This document shows positions 11,106 to 20,176 of a stretch of 64,000 bases of DNA, one piece after another. This DNA is from Oegoconia quadripuncta (lineage: Eukaryota; Arthropoda; Insecta; Lepidoptera; Autostichidae): contig OX438745.1 of assembly GCA_949316235.1 (NCBI GenBank), positions 8,313,001 to 8,377,000 on the forward strand, given 5' to 3'. The notes under the pieces were generated by a model that worked only from the letters and a program-made list of their open reading frames with translations, was not told the origin of the DNA and did no database searches. Numbering within the stretch: position 1 is the first letter of the stretch; every line of letters begins with the position of its first letter. The position numbers were made by a program, and so were the translations under genes.

Positions 11106-11366
11106 ATGTAACTAATTATAAATGCGAAAGTCTGGATGTTTCTATGTTTGTTTGTTGCCCAATCACGGCGAAAGGGATGAACGGATTTGGATGAAACTTG
11201 GTATTAAGGTTTGATATAGGTACCCTAGCCACTTTTTATCCCAATAAATGAGTAGTACCCGCGGGGAAAACAAATTCAACATATCCGTGATTTTTTTTTT
11301 TTTTTTATTAAAGTGATTAAGTTATTCCACGCAGGCGAAGCCGCGGATGAAAAGCTAGTCTATTAT
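11106..11366 (+). mobile_element. Dispersed family G, copy 1 (Helitron-like 3' end)
   Basis: Shows AATGCGAAAGT, 'ATCACGGCGAAAGGGATGAA', 'CGGATTTGGATGAAA' and the terminal GCAGGCGAAGCCGCGGATGA followed by AAAGCTAGT. The CTAGT end preceded by a GC hairpin resembles Helitron 3' ends; classification is tentative. A poly-T insertion lies at 11291-11306. Confidence 0.6.
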
Positions 11367-11984
11367 GAAAATAAAAATGTGCACTATTTCATTTATTTTT
11401 TAATATGGAGTGGACGCGAATTGAGTTTATCGTGTTGTATTGGTACGGTTATGCGCCAAATCAGATTTTCTACCTACAAACAAAATTTTAATATATAACC
11501 AAAACATTCTTTTATCCTCTATCAAACGATGTAATGAAGATTCAAGTGTAGATGACAGAAAATAAGTGGTCGCCCGCGCACTGTTAGGACTCGAGCAGTG
11601 TTAAAAGCTGTGAAGACGCGACTCCAAATAAATCCTATGGGTAAGCAAAAACTTTTGTCCCTTCAGATGGGGTTAATCAGAACCACGATGAAAGTGTGTT
11701 AAATGAAGTCTTAGGGCTTCGATCATATCGCAAAAAAAAACAGGTCGTCGTTTGGATGGGCAATTAATGGACCTGAAACTGAAGTGGTATGCGAGAAAAA
11801 AGCACCATAAGGCTTTTTTGGGACATTTTTTCGTACAAATATTTTTACCGTGAAGTAAAACTACAATTAACAAAATGATAATGTGGCGTACATTATAATT
11901 TTTTTTATTGTAGTATGTGAAGAAACAATTGTGAAGAAACGAGACGCCTCATTTCGCGAGTCTAGTGAGGCTATTTTTATAATG
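11367..11984. other. No gene recognised
   Basis: A 66-codon minus-strand frame at 11873-11673 has no recognised product. Confidence 0.35.
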
Positions 11985-12135
11985 TTTAACTGCATAGATC
12001 CGCCTTTGACCACAATCTCACCTGATGGAAGGGCTATTTTCCATCGTCACTCATGATTTGGCTGGAAGTCTAAAATTCGTCGTCGTCAGCGGTGATGCAA
12101 TGTGACTGTCTGAGATGAGGGTATTTTTGGTCATG
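11985..12135 (-). mobile_element. Jockey-like LINE 3' fragment
   Basis: Minus strand: ACGATGGAAAATAGCCCTTC, then ATCAGGTGAGATTGTGGTCA. The ATCA(C/G)GTGAGAT.GT.GTCAAA terminus also ends the Jockey remnant at 21893-22492. Confidence 0.6.
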
Positions 12136-12527
12136 CAAATTTTGGGTTGGTACGCATGCGACGAGGTATCTGCTAGACTGTTACTATGCAAAGGTTTGGC
12201 AAAAGCGTTTATCACTTATCGTTTATGTTACCTTACCTGGTAACTGAGGTATTTGAGAACATTTTGAGAACATTAAGTGAAATTAATATTTCTCAAAAAT
12301 GCATTCATGACTCTATAAACATGGCCAGAAGTCCGGATTTGAATTTCTACACTCGTATGTTTACTCACTACTAAAAATAATGAAATGTGTGTACCTACTT
12401 CGAACGTACAATTTTCTATTAAATTTAAACAAAAGTTAAAGCCAATTTAAATTCAAATGTCTGTTTCAAGTATAGAAACTCAAATATCGGTACCCTGAGG
12501 AGACTAAATTAAGGTTCCTTAGTGGAA
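12136..12527 (-). other. 3' flank of Crz
   Basis: This should contain the Crz 3'UTR. I see no perfect AATAAA on the minus strand close to the stop; the nearest obvious candidate is around 11896-11911. A 62-codon plus-strand frame here has no recognisable product. Confidence 0.3.
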
Positions 12528-12623
12528 TTATTGGAATGCGTCAAATAAGTCCGGACTGTGTTCATTCTTAAATCGTTTGGATTGGTTCTCGTCATCTTCC
12601 ACGTAGTCGCAGGGCGCGAAAAA
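12528..12623 (-). CDS. Crz: Corazonin precursor, coding exon 2 (C-terminal part, stop codon)
   Basis: This exon completes the precursor. It begins after a good acceptor (TTATATTGCAG, minus strand) and encodes FFAPCDYVEDDENQSKRFKN, then EHSPDLFDAFQ and TAA at 12530-12528. The motif APCDY with Cys76, the later KR dibasic pair (residues 87-88) and the ending LFDAFQ match the C-terminus of moth corazonin precursors, which end similarly (LFDVFQ in silkworm, from memory of the family). Joined to exon 1 in phase 0 it gives 102 residues, the expected length. Cys54 (exon 1) and Cys76 (exon 2) could pair; that is inference. The exon is too short (31 codons) to stand out as an open reading frame and was found by homology. 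No frameshift or stop disrupts the joined frame, so the gene looks functional. Confidence 0.95.
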   Translation of the reverse strand, partial: FFAPCDYVEDDENQSKRFKNEHSPDLFDAFQ

Positions 12624-12713
12624 CTGCAATATAAGGGAAAATTGTTATTGATTAATATATTGTCGGATGGGCAGCGTTTCGGTTAAAATATCTCAGTGCT
12701 TGAAGATGAGAGT

Positions 12714-12852
12714 CTTTATCAATCAATCAATCAATGAAATACTCTTTATTGCACAATTAACAAAAGCTACATTAAGAATACAGCGTACATCATTAATCGC
12801 ACAAAAAGGCGGCCTTATCGCTATCTAGGCAAACCTTAGGGTAAAGATACAA
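12714..12852 (-). mobile_element. CR1-like LINE 3' tail
   Basis: (TCAA)n tail, CTTTATTGCACAATTAACA and AGGCGGCCTTATCGC match the 3'UTR of the CR1-like element; near-identical to 47493-47636. Confidence 0.8.
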
Positions 12853-12961
12853 GCTACCAGTAGTTTGCACTAATAGTAGCAATGTTACCAGTGAAGATTT
12901 ATGAAATTGAAACGTGGTTTCTCACTATAGGCCTAATAAGAACATTCAATATCACGCGACA

Positions 12962-13290
12962 AGCTACGGAGAGGGCGATGCTCGACGTTTACTACGAGAT
13001 CGAATCACGAATAAAAAAATCCTTAGACGAACGAAAATCACCAACGTAGCCCAGCGGATTAGGAAGTTGAAGTGGCAGTAGGCGGAGCAAGCTCGAAGAG
13101 CTGATGGCCGGTGGGGTATTAAAGTTCTCGAGTAGAGACCATGCACCGACAAGTGCAGCGTAGGACGCACTCACAAGTTGAATAGACGACTGTCCTGATA
13201 AAGGTCGCCGGAGGTTGCTGGATGCTGGCCGCTTAAAACCGCGGTCGCTCTGTTCAGCAGTGAACGTCCAGTGGCTGATAATGATGAATA
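12962..13290 (+). mobile_element. RTE-like LINE C-terminal remnant
   Basis: Encodes pieces of the familiar lepidopteran LINE C-terminus: YEIESRIKKSLDER, the WAGHI-RRTDGRW-like region and a terminal block with GTCGCCGGAGG, 'TTCAGCAGTGAACGTCCAGTG' and GATGAT. Frameshifted and dead. Confidence 0.65.
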
Positions 13291-13339
13291 TATTATGAAT
13301 AAATAAGTAGGAACCTACTTAGTGCATTTATTTGTTTGT

Positions 13340-13609
13340 ACGACCTGTTTGATGTAGTGGTTAGAACCTCTGGCTAATATACCAAAAGGTTGCGGGTTCA
13401 AATCCTGCTAGTGGCATGTGTTTGCATGATTAATACAAACATGTGTTCCCGAGTTATGGATGTTTTTCATATATGTATTGATTTACAAAAAAATATATAT
13501 TTGTGTACTATATTAACCATCTGGTATCCACGACACAAGCCTATAGTTGCTTAATGTGGAACTAGATGGCGTTGTGTGTATGTCCAAGGATATTTATTTA
13601 TTTATTTTT
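13340..13609 (+). mobile_element. SINE A copy 3, inside the Crz intron
   Basis: Complete: head ACGACCTGTTTGATGTAG, B box GGGTTCAAATCCTGC, end TATTTATTTATTTATT. Confidence 0.9.
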
Positions 13610-13749
13610 CTTCCAACTACGTAACATCCTAAAGAAGCAAGGTCTTGCAGCACAAGTAAAGGCATAAATCTGAAAAGTGTTACTTTGTTTTTCTTTTTTC
13701 TAGTTGACCCCTGATACTTTGTTAAAAGTATGCAGTAAAAGTATAGTAT

Positions 13750-13835
13750 AATTCATTGCATAGGGTACAGGGAGGGTACGGAACCCTCAGTGCGCCATAC
13801 CGACTCGCCCTTGACCACTTTTTTCTGCGTTGATG
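13750..13835 (+). repeat. Dispersed family I, 3' fragment
   Basis: GTACGGAACCCTCAGTGCGC, 'GACTCGCCCTTGACCACTTT' is the end block of the family seen more fully at 42798-43200. Confidence 0.6.
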
Positions 13836-13891
13836 CAGATAAATAGAAGTAATTCTACAAAGGTTCCTTTTTTCCTCTTTTGAGATCGGAA

Positions 13892-14018
13892 TAAAAGATA
13901 GCCAGTCCCTCAAATAAGATGGGGTTTCCGGGTTAGTACGTTTCCACCTTCGGCCTCGTCTTCACTTAACATCAGGTTTGATTGAGGTCAGCTGCTAATC
14001 CTTTGTGCATAAAAAAAA
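13892..14018 (+). mobile_element. SINE C 3' fragment abutting the Crz donor
   Basis: It holds AGATAGCCAGTCCC, GGTTTCCGGG and the TTCACTTAACATCAGGTTTG block, ending in A8 at 14011-14018, three bases from the Crz donor hexamer on the opposite strand. Confidence 0.88.
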
Positions 14019-14027
14019 TCAACTTAC

Positions 14028-14240
14028 CCGTTCATTCAAAGGCTTCCCTTCCAACAGATACTTCAATTTGTTCATTTGGCAGGTGCTGAGGATCCTCCCT
14101 AAATTGGTGGCGACCTCTCTGACGTCATCACTGGGCTTCGATCGCTTTCCATTGGTCCAGCCCCTAGAATACTGGAAGGTCTGCGCAGTCACCGAGGTGA
14201 GGGTTATGCAGATGAGGAATATTGTGACGTTTGTCACCAT
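14028..14240 (-). CDS. Crz: Corazonin precursor, coding exon 1 (start codon, signal peptide, mature hormone)
   Basis: This exon encodes the first 71 residues of preprocorazonin, the precursor of a secreted neurohormone of the GnRH/AKH-related family. Seen: residues 1-19 form a hydrophobic signal peptide ending SVTA. Residues 20-30 are QTFQYSRGWTN, identical to classical [Arg7]-corazonin, encoded at 14183-14151. G31-K32-R33 follows as the amidation and dibasic cleavage site. Residues 34-71 start the corazonin-associated peptide and hold Cys54 and the conserved-looking stretch LKYLLEGKPLN. The exon ends after Arg71 in phase 0 at a consensus GTAAGT donor. The start at 14240 is chosen because it opens directly onto the signal peptide and has good context (AACAATGG). 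Known: Gln20 becomes pyroglutamate and Asn30 is amidated; in moths corazonin from brain neurosecretory cells triggers ecdysis-hormone release from Inka cells. Identity is essentially certain. Confidence 0.97.
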
Positions 14241-14335
14241 TGTTGATGCTGGAATAGACGATCACATAAACTTTTAAGTACATTTTTTTTTACTTTGGCA
14301 GTAAACAGTCTGACACATTATTACCCTTATTATTG
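14241..14335 (-). promoter_or_regulatory. Crz: Crz 5' flank with likely splice acceptor before the start codon
   Basis: Just upstream of the ATG the minus strand reads CTATTCCAG then CATCAACA-ATG. The CAG at 14251-14249 looks like an acceptor, which would leave an 8-base 5'UTR on this exon and put a non-coding exon further upstream. A SINE B starts about 95 bases upstream of the ATG. I see no convincing TATA box. The acceptor reading is inference. Confidence 0.4.
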
Positions 14336-14548
14336 ATGACCGATTGGTGGAGTGGATAGTGACCCTGTCAGCGAAACCAATCGTTGCGGGTTCGAATCCC
14401 GCGAGAGCCAAATGTTTACATAATAAATACGAACATTTATTCCCGAGTCAAAGATATTTTTATAAATATTTATGTATGTTTATCCGTTATCTAGTATCCA
14501 TAGTACAAGCTTTGCTTAGTTTGGGACTAGATGATTGGTGTAAGGAAA
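14336..14548 (+). mobile_element. SINE B copy 2
   Basis: Head GACCGATTGGTGGAGTGGAT, B box GCGGGTTCGAATCCCGC, body ending GACTAGATGATTGGTGTAAG. Confidence 0.9.
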
Positions 14549-14679
14549 AGGAAAAAAAAACTCTTATTATGACCTTTAATACCTACATAGTATGTATTAA
14601 TTTGTTTAACTTTAAAACTTGTGTATGATTAGACATTATATGTTATTTGTGTCCGAGCAAGATATCCCCACTCTTTCAT

Positions 14680-15001
14680 TTCACTGAGTCAAACAACATT
14701 GGGTTTACGATTCGGAGGTCGCGGGTTCGATCCCCAGCGGGATACATGTTTAAATACTCGGTTTGGTTGGTGGTAGGGCATTTTAAATGTCCGCCTGGCT
14801 AGCTACCACCATCTTATCTAAATCTGCCGCCAATGTTTATGTTAATAGCATTGTTGTGTTCCGGTTGTCAGAGATAAGATAGCCAGTCCCCCAAATGTGT
14901 TGGGGTTTCCGGGTCAGTACGCTTCCACCTTCGACCTCATCTTCACTTAACATCAGGTGTGATTAAGGTCAAGTACGAACCCGTGGTGCATAAAAAAAAA
15001 C
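14680..15001 (+). mobile_element. SINE C copy 3 (near full length)
   Basis: Head with B box GGTCGCGGGTTCGATCCCC. The body has GGTTGGTGGTAGGGCATTTT, 'CCGGTTGTCAGAGATAAGAT' and CATCAGGTGTGATTAAGGTC, with a poly-A end. It is the best reference copy for this family in the window. Confidence 0.9.
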
Positions 15002-15019
15002 CATAATACGCTAATATTT

Positions 15020-15080
15020 AGAAAGAGCAACCTCTTAAGTTTCTTGCTATTTCTTCTTCGGGGAATCAGCCTTTTGAATG
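15020..15080 (+). mobile_element. Jockey-like 3'UTR fragment
   Basis: GAAAGAGCAACCTCTTAAGT and TTTCTTGCT match the 3'UTR of 6397-6984. Confidence 0.5.
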
Positions 15081-15499
15081 TGAACAGGCGATTGCTGAAT
15101 CGATCATATTTATATTTGCCGAAGAAGTACTACTATCGGAAACATTTTTGTTTATTTACCTATATGCCAATCATGGGTAGTTTTTTTTTTCATAAAGATC
15201 ATCGAATAAAGCGTTAATTGTGTCATTTGACAGTCGCGTTTGTAGCCTAATCCACATAATTACATCATTAAATTAAATAAATAAGGAAAACTTGGAGAAA
15301 ATATGAGTTCCAAATGAATTTCGCATGATAGGAGCCCTACGAATCCCATCAGTCGCATGTCAATCTCCGGCCGGCGCGGCGAGGGCGTCGAGGATGATTT
15401 TGAAAAAAAAAAATACCAATAAAATAACTTCTATTTCACTTACCTAATATGCCCTATTTTTTTCGTTACGGTAAAAAAACTTTGGAAGGTTTATAATAA
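15081..15499. other. No gene recognised
   Basis: A short GC-rich patch (CCGGCCGGCGCGGCGAGG, about 15368) stands out but has no frame or motif. Confidence 0.35.
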
Positions 15500-15747
15500 T
15501 ATTCCATAAAAGGCGACTAAGAGACTTTCCACCGAAAAACATCCATAGATTTGCACGTTTCAACGGCGATAGGCTCATCCCCTGTTATGTGTGCATTTCT
15601 GTACATTTCATCGGGTGAACCATGGATGTTGTTTCAATTATTAAACTTTTAATGTTTGGAACAACCACTACAAACAAACACTATTGTTTGGTATATCTCT
15701 GACCACCCCATTTGGGATATAGGTCGTGACGTTATGTATGTATGTAT
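15500..15747 (-). repeat. Dispersed repeat D-rep, copy 3
   Basis: Nearly complete reverse copy: GGCGACTAAGAGACTTTCCA, 'GTTTCAACGGCGATAGG' and CCACCCCATTTGGGATATAG, ending in TATGTATGTATG. Confidence 0.8.
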
Positions 15748-16066
15748 TATCTTTTAAATAGACTGTGTGATTTCTGTGATAAGCACAAATTTGTATTACA
15801 CTATGTACAATATTTCACCTTTACACCGCAAATGAAATTAAACACGAAGCCTTAACATAATTCGTACTAAAACCAAAGGTTAATTCCTTTAATTTCCTAT
15901 GACATAAAACATAAACACGTAATAAAATTAATAATGATGTCGTAAATGCCTCTTAATAATGATCGTAATAGTCTCACACCTAGGGTTTATACAGTGAGCA
16001 GCGCTAAGAAATAAATAAACATTTTACCCGACTGCCTGAAAGGAGGATAAAGTTTTTCAAGAATGT
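15748..16066. other. No gene; MITE F fragment at 16023-16056
   Basis: TTACCCGACTGCCTGAAAGG matches the terminal repeat of MITE family F. The rest is AT-rich and unassigned. Confidence 0.45.
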
Positions 16067-16300
16067 AAATAAATAATAATAAATATCCTTGGACATATAC
16101 CAATGTGGATACCAGATGGTTGATTAACTACATAAATACATTTTTTTTGTAAATAAATACTTATTATAAATGAAAACATCCCTAACTTGGGTACACATGT
16201 CCGTATTCATCGCATAAACTTATGCCCCTAGCGGGATTCGAACCCGCAACCTTTTCGTATAGTGGTCAGAGTTGCTAACCACTACACCAAACAGGTCTTC
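16067..16300 (-). mobile_element. SINE A copy 4, internally deleted
   Basis: Complete head (GGGATTCGAACCCGCAACC, ACCACTACACCAAACAGG) but the body block with the ACTAGATGGCGC and AAGCAACTAGGCTTG motifs is missing. Confidence 0.88.
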
Positions 16301-16617
16301 AAATGTGTAAGATTCGCAATATTAAAGGAGAAAGATTGTAAATTTAAACACACTAACACCAATAAAACGTGACACGAAACCTGAGAGAACCTAAGCAATT
16401 AACTTTCAGCTTACCAAAATGTAATAACCTGTATGAGAAGAAGAAAATAAGAATAGTTTATTATGAACGCCACGACACGATACAAAAACAAAGAAGTAGC
16501 AAATTATAGCTAAAATAGAAATACAATTATGATGAAGATCCCGACAATGCTGTCACATGTTGCGGCGTGCTCAAATGTGGTAGCACTCAGCTCATGCTGC
16601 AACGAATCACAGCGCTG
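16301..16617. other. No gene recognised
   Basis: 16440-16500 vaguely resembles a LINE 3' tail ('AATAGTTTATTATGAACGCC'). Not assigned. Confidence 0.3.
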
Positions 16618-16705
16618 GTTTTCAATGGTATGATATGAGGAGACGGGTACCCACGGGAAGAGATGGGTTGGTTCTATTCTATTTGATTGCCGAAACCACA
16701 AAGCA
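16618..16705 (+). repeat. Dispersed repeat D-rep, 3' fragment
   Basis: CCCACGGGAAGAGATGGGTT, then 'GGTTCTATTCTATTTGA' and CCGAAACCA. Confidence 0.75.
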
Positions 16706-17462
16706 CGTTGTGCATATGGGCTTATGGTATAAAATACCTGTTTGCGTACGAAGTATGGAGCAATATGTTTTTAACCTTTACGCTATTTTAATAGGATCTG
16801 TCTTACAGTAAACTGATATTCTCATACTTGTTAGTTTGTACGTATCTTATTACAGGTTAATATTATTTCACACTCCATTGATATTAAAGCTGCACGATAG
16901 AGTATCGTATCTCAAGTTAATGGTACAGTCGCCCACACGTTATATATTCAAGTTGAGTCTATTCCTGCACCTAAGTTATCATGAATAGCAAAGGGATGCA
17001 GTGACCGACATCTCGTTACGTGTGCGGTCAACGTACGCTCTAAAGGTGGAAGAAGAATGCATTAATGTCAGAATTTTTAACTTAAGAGCTTTGTTTGAGG
17101 AAGGAGGAGAAGGTAAGCGGGGTGCAGGGGCACCGTGACAGTTCCTGTTTAGGTTCTAAGCATTTATCTCAATAACTTTTTAACAAGGAACTTTCTGGTA
17201 GGGATACAATTAAAAAACACTAATCACTATCACAAATCGCTAAATAGCTTAACCCAAAGTCGCTGTCTGCCTCCGTCTCTTCTTCCGCTTACTTCTAAAC
17301 GACGAAACGGTTTTTGATATGGTTTCATTATTTTTTAGAAAATTTCTTCCGGAAGGTTTATATGTATGTCGGGAAAACGCGGGCGTTGCTAGTTACTGGG
17401 ATGGTACCAGTCTCTAGTGGTATAGGGTGGCACGGGCTATTGCGATATTATGTCAAGCTACT
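16706..17462. other. No gene recognised
   Basis: No frame, repeat or RNA gene supported. Confidence 0.4.
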
Positions 17463-17603
17463 AAATGCGAATAGGATATCAGAATGACACTAGGATTTAA
17501 TAGAACGAGGTAATGGTCTGCTACTGATGGAAGACGGGCACGATTAGCTTAAATCTTTGAGGAGGTAATTACAGACCACTTAACCACATACAAATCAAAT
17601 GAC
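17463..17603 (-). repeat. Dispersed repeat E, copy 2
   Basis: Reverse-complement match of 2131-2268 (AGGATATCAGAATGACAC, AACGAGGTAATGGTCTGC). Confidence 0.7.
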
Positions 17604-18045
17604 TCAATTATCATCATGGAACCTTGGACTATTTTACACGTAATATATTAAACTGTATTATACGTAATAAAATTTTTGTATACGGATCCCACCTATGCAC
17701 TCCTACCACTACTGCAACTCCTGTAAGCCAGACCGTCAGCAGTGGTAACCAACTACTACAGTTTACTACAATCTTGGACCCCAGATTAATTAAAGAGAGA
17801 ATTTTAAGGGGAACGGAGAAAAGGAAAACGTCCAAACCCAGCAAATGGCAGTGTACTTATGTAACGCAAAACAGCCAAAGGCTAACCTTAAGGAGGAGAG
17901 AGCCAAGTGAAGCTCGACCCCAACGGATAGCGCCAGATTGCTGGTGATTGATGGTGGGGTAGCAAGAGGCTATTGCAGATAAAAGTGCCAATAGTCTATT
18001 TCGGAGAGTCATAAGCGCGGATTAGTAGCAAGTATGGATGACAAA
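17604..18045. other. No gene called; 107-codon frame at 17624-17947
   Basis: The plus-strand frame has low-complexity Thr and basic runs (PTTTATPVS, KRKTSKPSK) and no recognised domain. It may belong to the mobile element that carries repeat E. Not called as a gene. Confidence 0.3.
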
Positions 18046-18376
18046 GCGTCCGTGGCTCAGCGGTTAAGACGCCGTCTTCCAATTTGGAAGGTCCGGGTTC
18101 GATTCCCAGGCAGGCCATGTTACCAATGAGTTTATAAAATTAATTTAATTACTTATGCGCATTTATCTGACTGCTCTTAAACGGTGAAGGAAAACATGAG
18201 GAAACCTGCATGCCTAAGAAATAAAAAATCTAAGGCATGTGAAGTCCTCATCCCGCATTGGGCCAGCGTGGTGGACTATGGCCCATACTCCCTCATTATA
18301 CGAGGGAAGGCCTATATCCCTGAAGTGGGATCTTTACGGGCTGAGATGAGAATTATCATGGATAACAATAATCATT
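18046..18376 (+). mobile_element. SINE D copy 1 (tRNA head, full length)
   Basis: Head GCGTCCGTGGCTCAGCGGTT (A box) and GGTCCGGGTTCGATTCCCAG (B box). The 3' body has 'CATTGGGCCAGCGTGGTGG' and 'CTATGGCCCATACTCCCTC'. A tRNA gene is ruled out by the attached body and a second copy at 48344. Confidence 0.88.
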
Positions 18377-19485
18377 AGAATATGAACCACTAATATCACC
18401 GTGCTTCAAATTGTGAGAGATTCTGTTTACCATCGGAGGTTAAAACCATAAAACCAGCTCGAGATAATCAGTTATCCTATTTTCCTTGCAATTGGTTTGG
18501 AGCCCCGATAAGCCTCGTATCTCATTATGTGGGTTGAAATCCTGTAGTGCGGTCAGTAAACAGTCGGTGACAAAAGTCGAAACTTTATTCGAAACTACTT
18601 TTGTTGTATTGTAATGGTTTAGTTTGGTATTGTGAGCTTGACTGTATCTGTAAGACCACTGATTTTAGATCCTATTTCAATCTAACAGCATTTACCTATT
18701 TATAGTTCGAATATTTTTTTGTTACATGACTGTAGTAGAACTTTTCTAAAGCTAAATATATTGTGTGACGCATTTAGTTTCATAGAAGATAGGTAATGTA
18801 GGCGGTCTACGTCGTAGAGGTTTTCTACGAAACTTCTACGTCTATTAAATCGCCTTATATTTTCGGCCAGTCTGTTCTTTTCGAATTAATTCTCTGATAA
18901 TTGATGCATAAATATTCCCAAACGGGTAAAAAACTTCCGATTCCCATAACATATTTTTCCCAAAACAGTCGTTTGGAAGGTTCTTGCTGAAAATGCATAC
19001 TTGTTCATTCGCATAAGAAAAAAAAATTATTCAAACAAAACATAATTTATTTAGACTCATAGGACAGATAAAGAATTTATTTAAGCCACTGCGTTCACAC
19101 ACATAAAAAATAACAATGAAATATACACACAAATAAAAGTAAAGAAACAGAAAGAAAATACAAAGAGAGTATGCGTGCCGCAGTAGCACAAATGGGTCAT
19201 AACTTAGTGTGGCACATCACTCAAAGAGTGAAACACTGCTTTTCAGTAACAACCCCTTTTTATAACTTTATTATTTTCAATGTTTATTTTTAACAAAACA
19301 CACGTGCATTAAATATGACCTACCTTGGGTAATATAATCGTACTTACAAGACAATTTGTCATATGCAGTATAATTAAAAAATATTGTATTAAATATTTTC
19401 TCAATACTTTACGGTATGTTTATTAATTTCTTGGATATTTGCACACCGCTCCTTTCTCTCCTTAGGCGTATTCATTCAATATAAA
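18377..19485. other. No gene recognised
   Basis: AT-rich. A small palindromic stretch (CTACGTCGTAGAGG..CTTCTACGTC) lies at 18808-18841. Confidence 0.4.
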
Positions 19486-19607
19486 AAAAAACAGAATCTA
19501 TCTGCCAACACAGTTGATAATTTAAAAACCCAAAAATACAGACGGATGTGTCTGTATTTTTGGGTTTTTAAATTATCAACTGTGTTGGCAGATAGATTCT
19601 GTTTTTT
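19486..19607. repeat. Perfect 58-bp hairpin, 6-base loop
   Basis: Arms 19486-19543 and 19550-19607 are exact reverse complements; loop GGATGT. The arms include CAGAATCTATCTGCC and CAACACAGTTGATAATTT. No terminal-repeat or target-duplication signature and no second copy in the window. Confidence 0.97.
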
Positions 19608-19854
19608 GTAGGCTTCAGAATACAATTACTTGCATTTGGGGTCGGAACTTTAGGTCAATAAGCCGAAATACAAATAAATTTTTAAAAATTATTTTAAAAA
19701 ACGCCTGACGTCACATATGGGTGACGGGAGCTGGGAGTTTGCTCGATTAACGAGGAACTGTTGCTAGTCTTCTGGGTAACATACCACAGTCTTAATATTT
19801 TACGTTTGTTGTGACTTCCTCTATGTCCTTCAACATAGAATCCTGACCAAAGGA
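19608..19854. other. No gene recognised
   Basis: Possibly a decayed MITE F interior, since 19855-19916 is its terminus; similarity is too low to extend. Confidence 0.3.
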
Positions 19855-19916
19855 ACGGACATGCATACATACACTCGAAAAACATTACCCTCCTTCCTTT
19901 AGCAGTCCGGTAAAAA
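19855..19916 (-). mobile_element. MITE F terminal fragment
   Basis: CATACATACACTCGAAAAAC, 'ATTACCCTCCTTCC' and GTCCGGTAAAAA match the family F start in reverse. Confidence 0.6.
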
Positions 19917-20068
19917 TAGTCACGTTAAAAATTAAAGTTATAGCTGTTGGTTGGTTAGGAGGCGGGGTGAGCCCTTCATGTTATTTTTTAAGGTAATTTT
20001 GTAGTTAACGCTAAAAATATATAGTTAATTTCTTTTTAATTAAAGTATTATCATTTAATAAATATATT

Positions 20069-20153
20069 GTAATTTGTAGTTTCTATAAGATATTTAAATG
20101 TACCTTCCTTATTTAAACAATAAAGCGTATTTGATTGATTGATTGATTGATTG
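20069..20153 (+). mobile_element. CR1-like LINE 3' tail with (TTGA)n
   Basis: GTAGTTTCTATAAGATATTT, ACAATAAAGCGTATTTGA then (TTGA)n; nearly identical to 32403-32500. Confidence 0.75.
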
Positions 20154-20176
20154 TAATTATTTTAATTTATTCAAAA

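Larger units (their letters stand above)
12624..14027 (-). other. Crz: Corazonin intron (1,404 bp), largely transposon-derived
   Basis: The intron runs from donor GTAAGT (14027-14022) to acceptor CAG (12626-12624). In plus-strand order it holds a CR1-like tail (12714-12852), an RTE-like remnant (12962-13290), a full SINE A (13340-13609), a short dispersed fragment (13750-13835) and a SINE C fragment (13892-14018). More than half of it is recognisable mobile sequence. Confidence 0.9.

Noticed and set aside
17624..17947. 107-codon plus-strand open frame
   Set aside because: No domain; low-complexity Thr and basic runs; adjoins repeat E, so more likely mobile-element debris.
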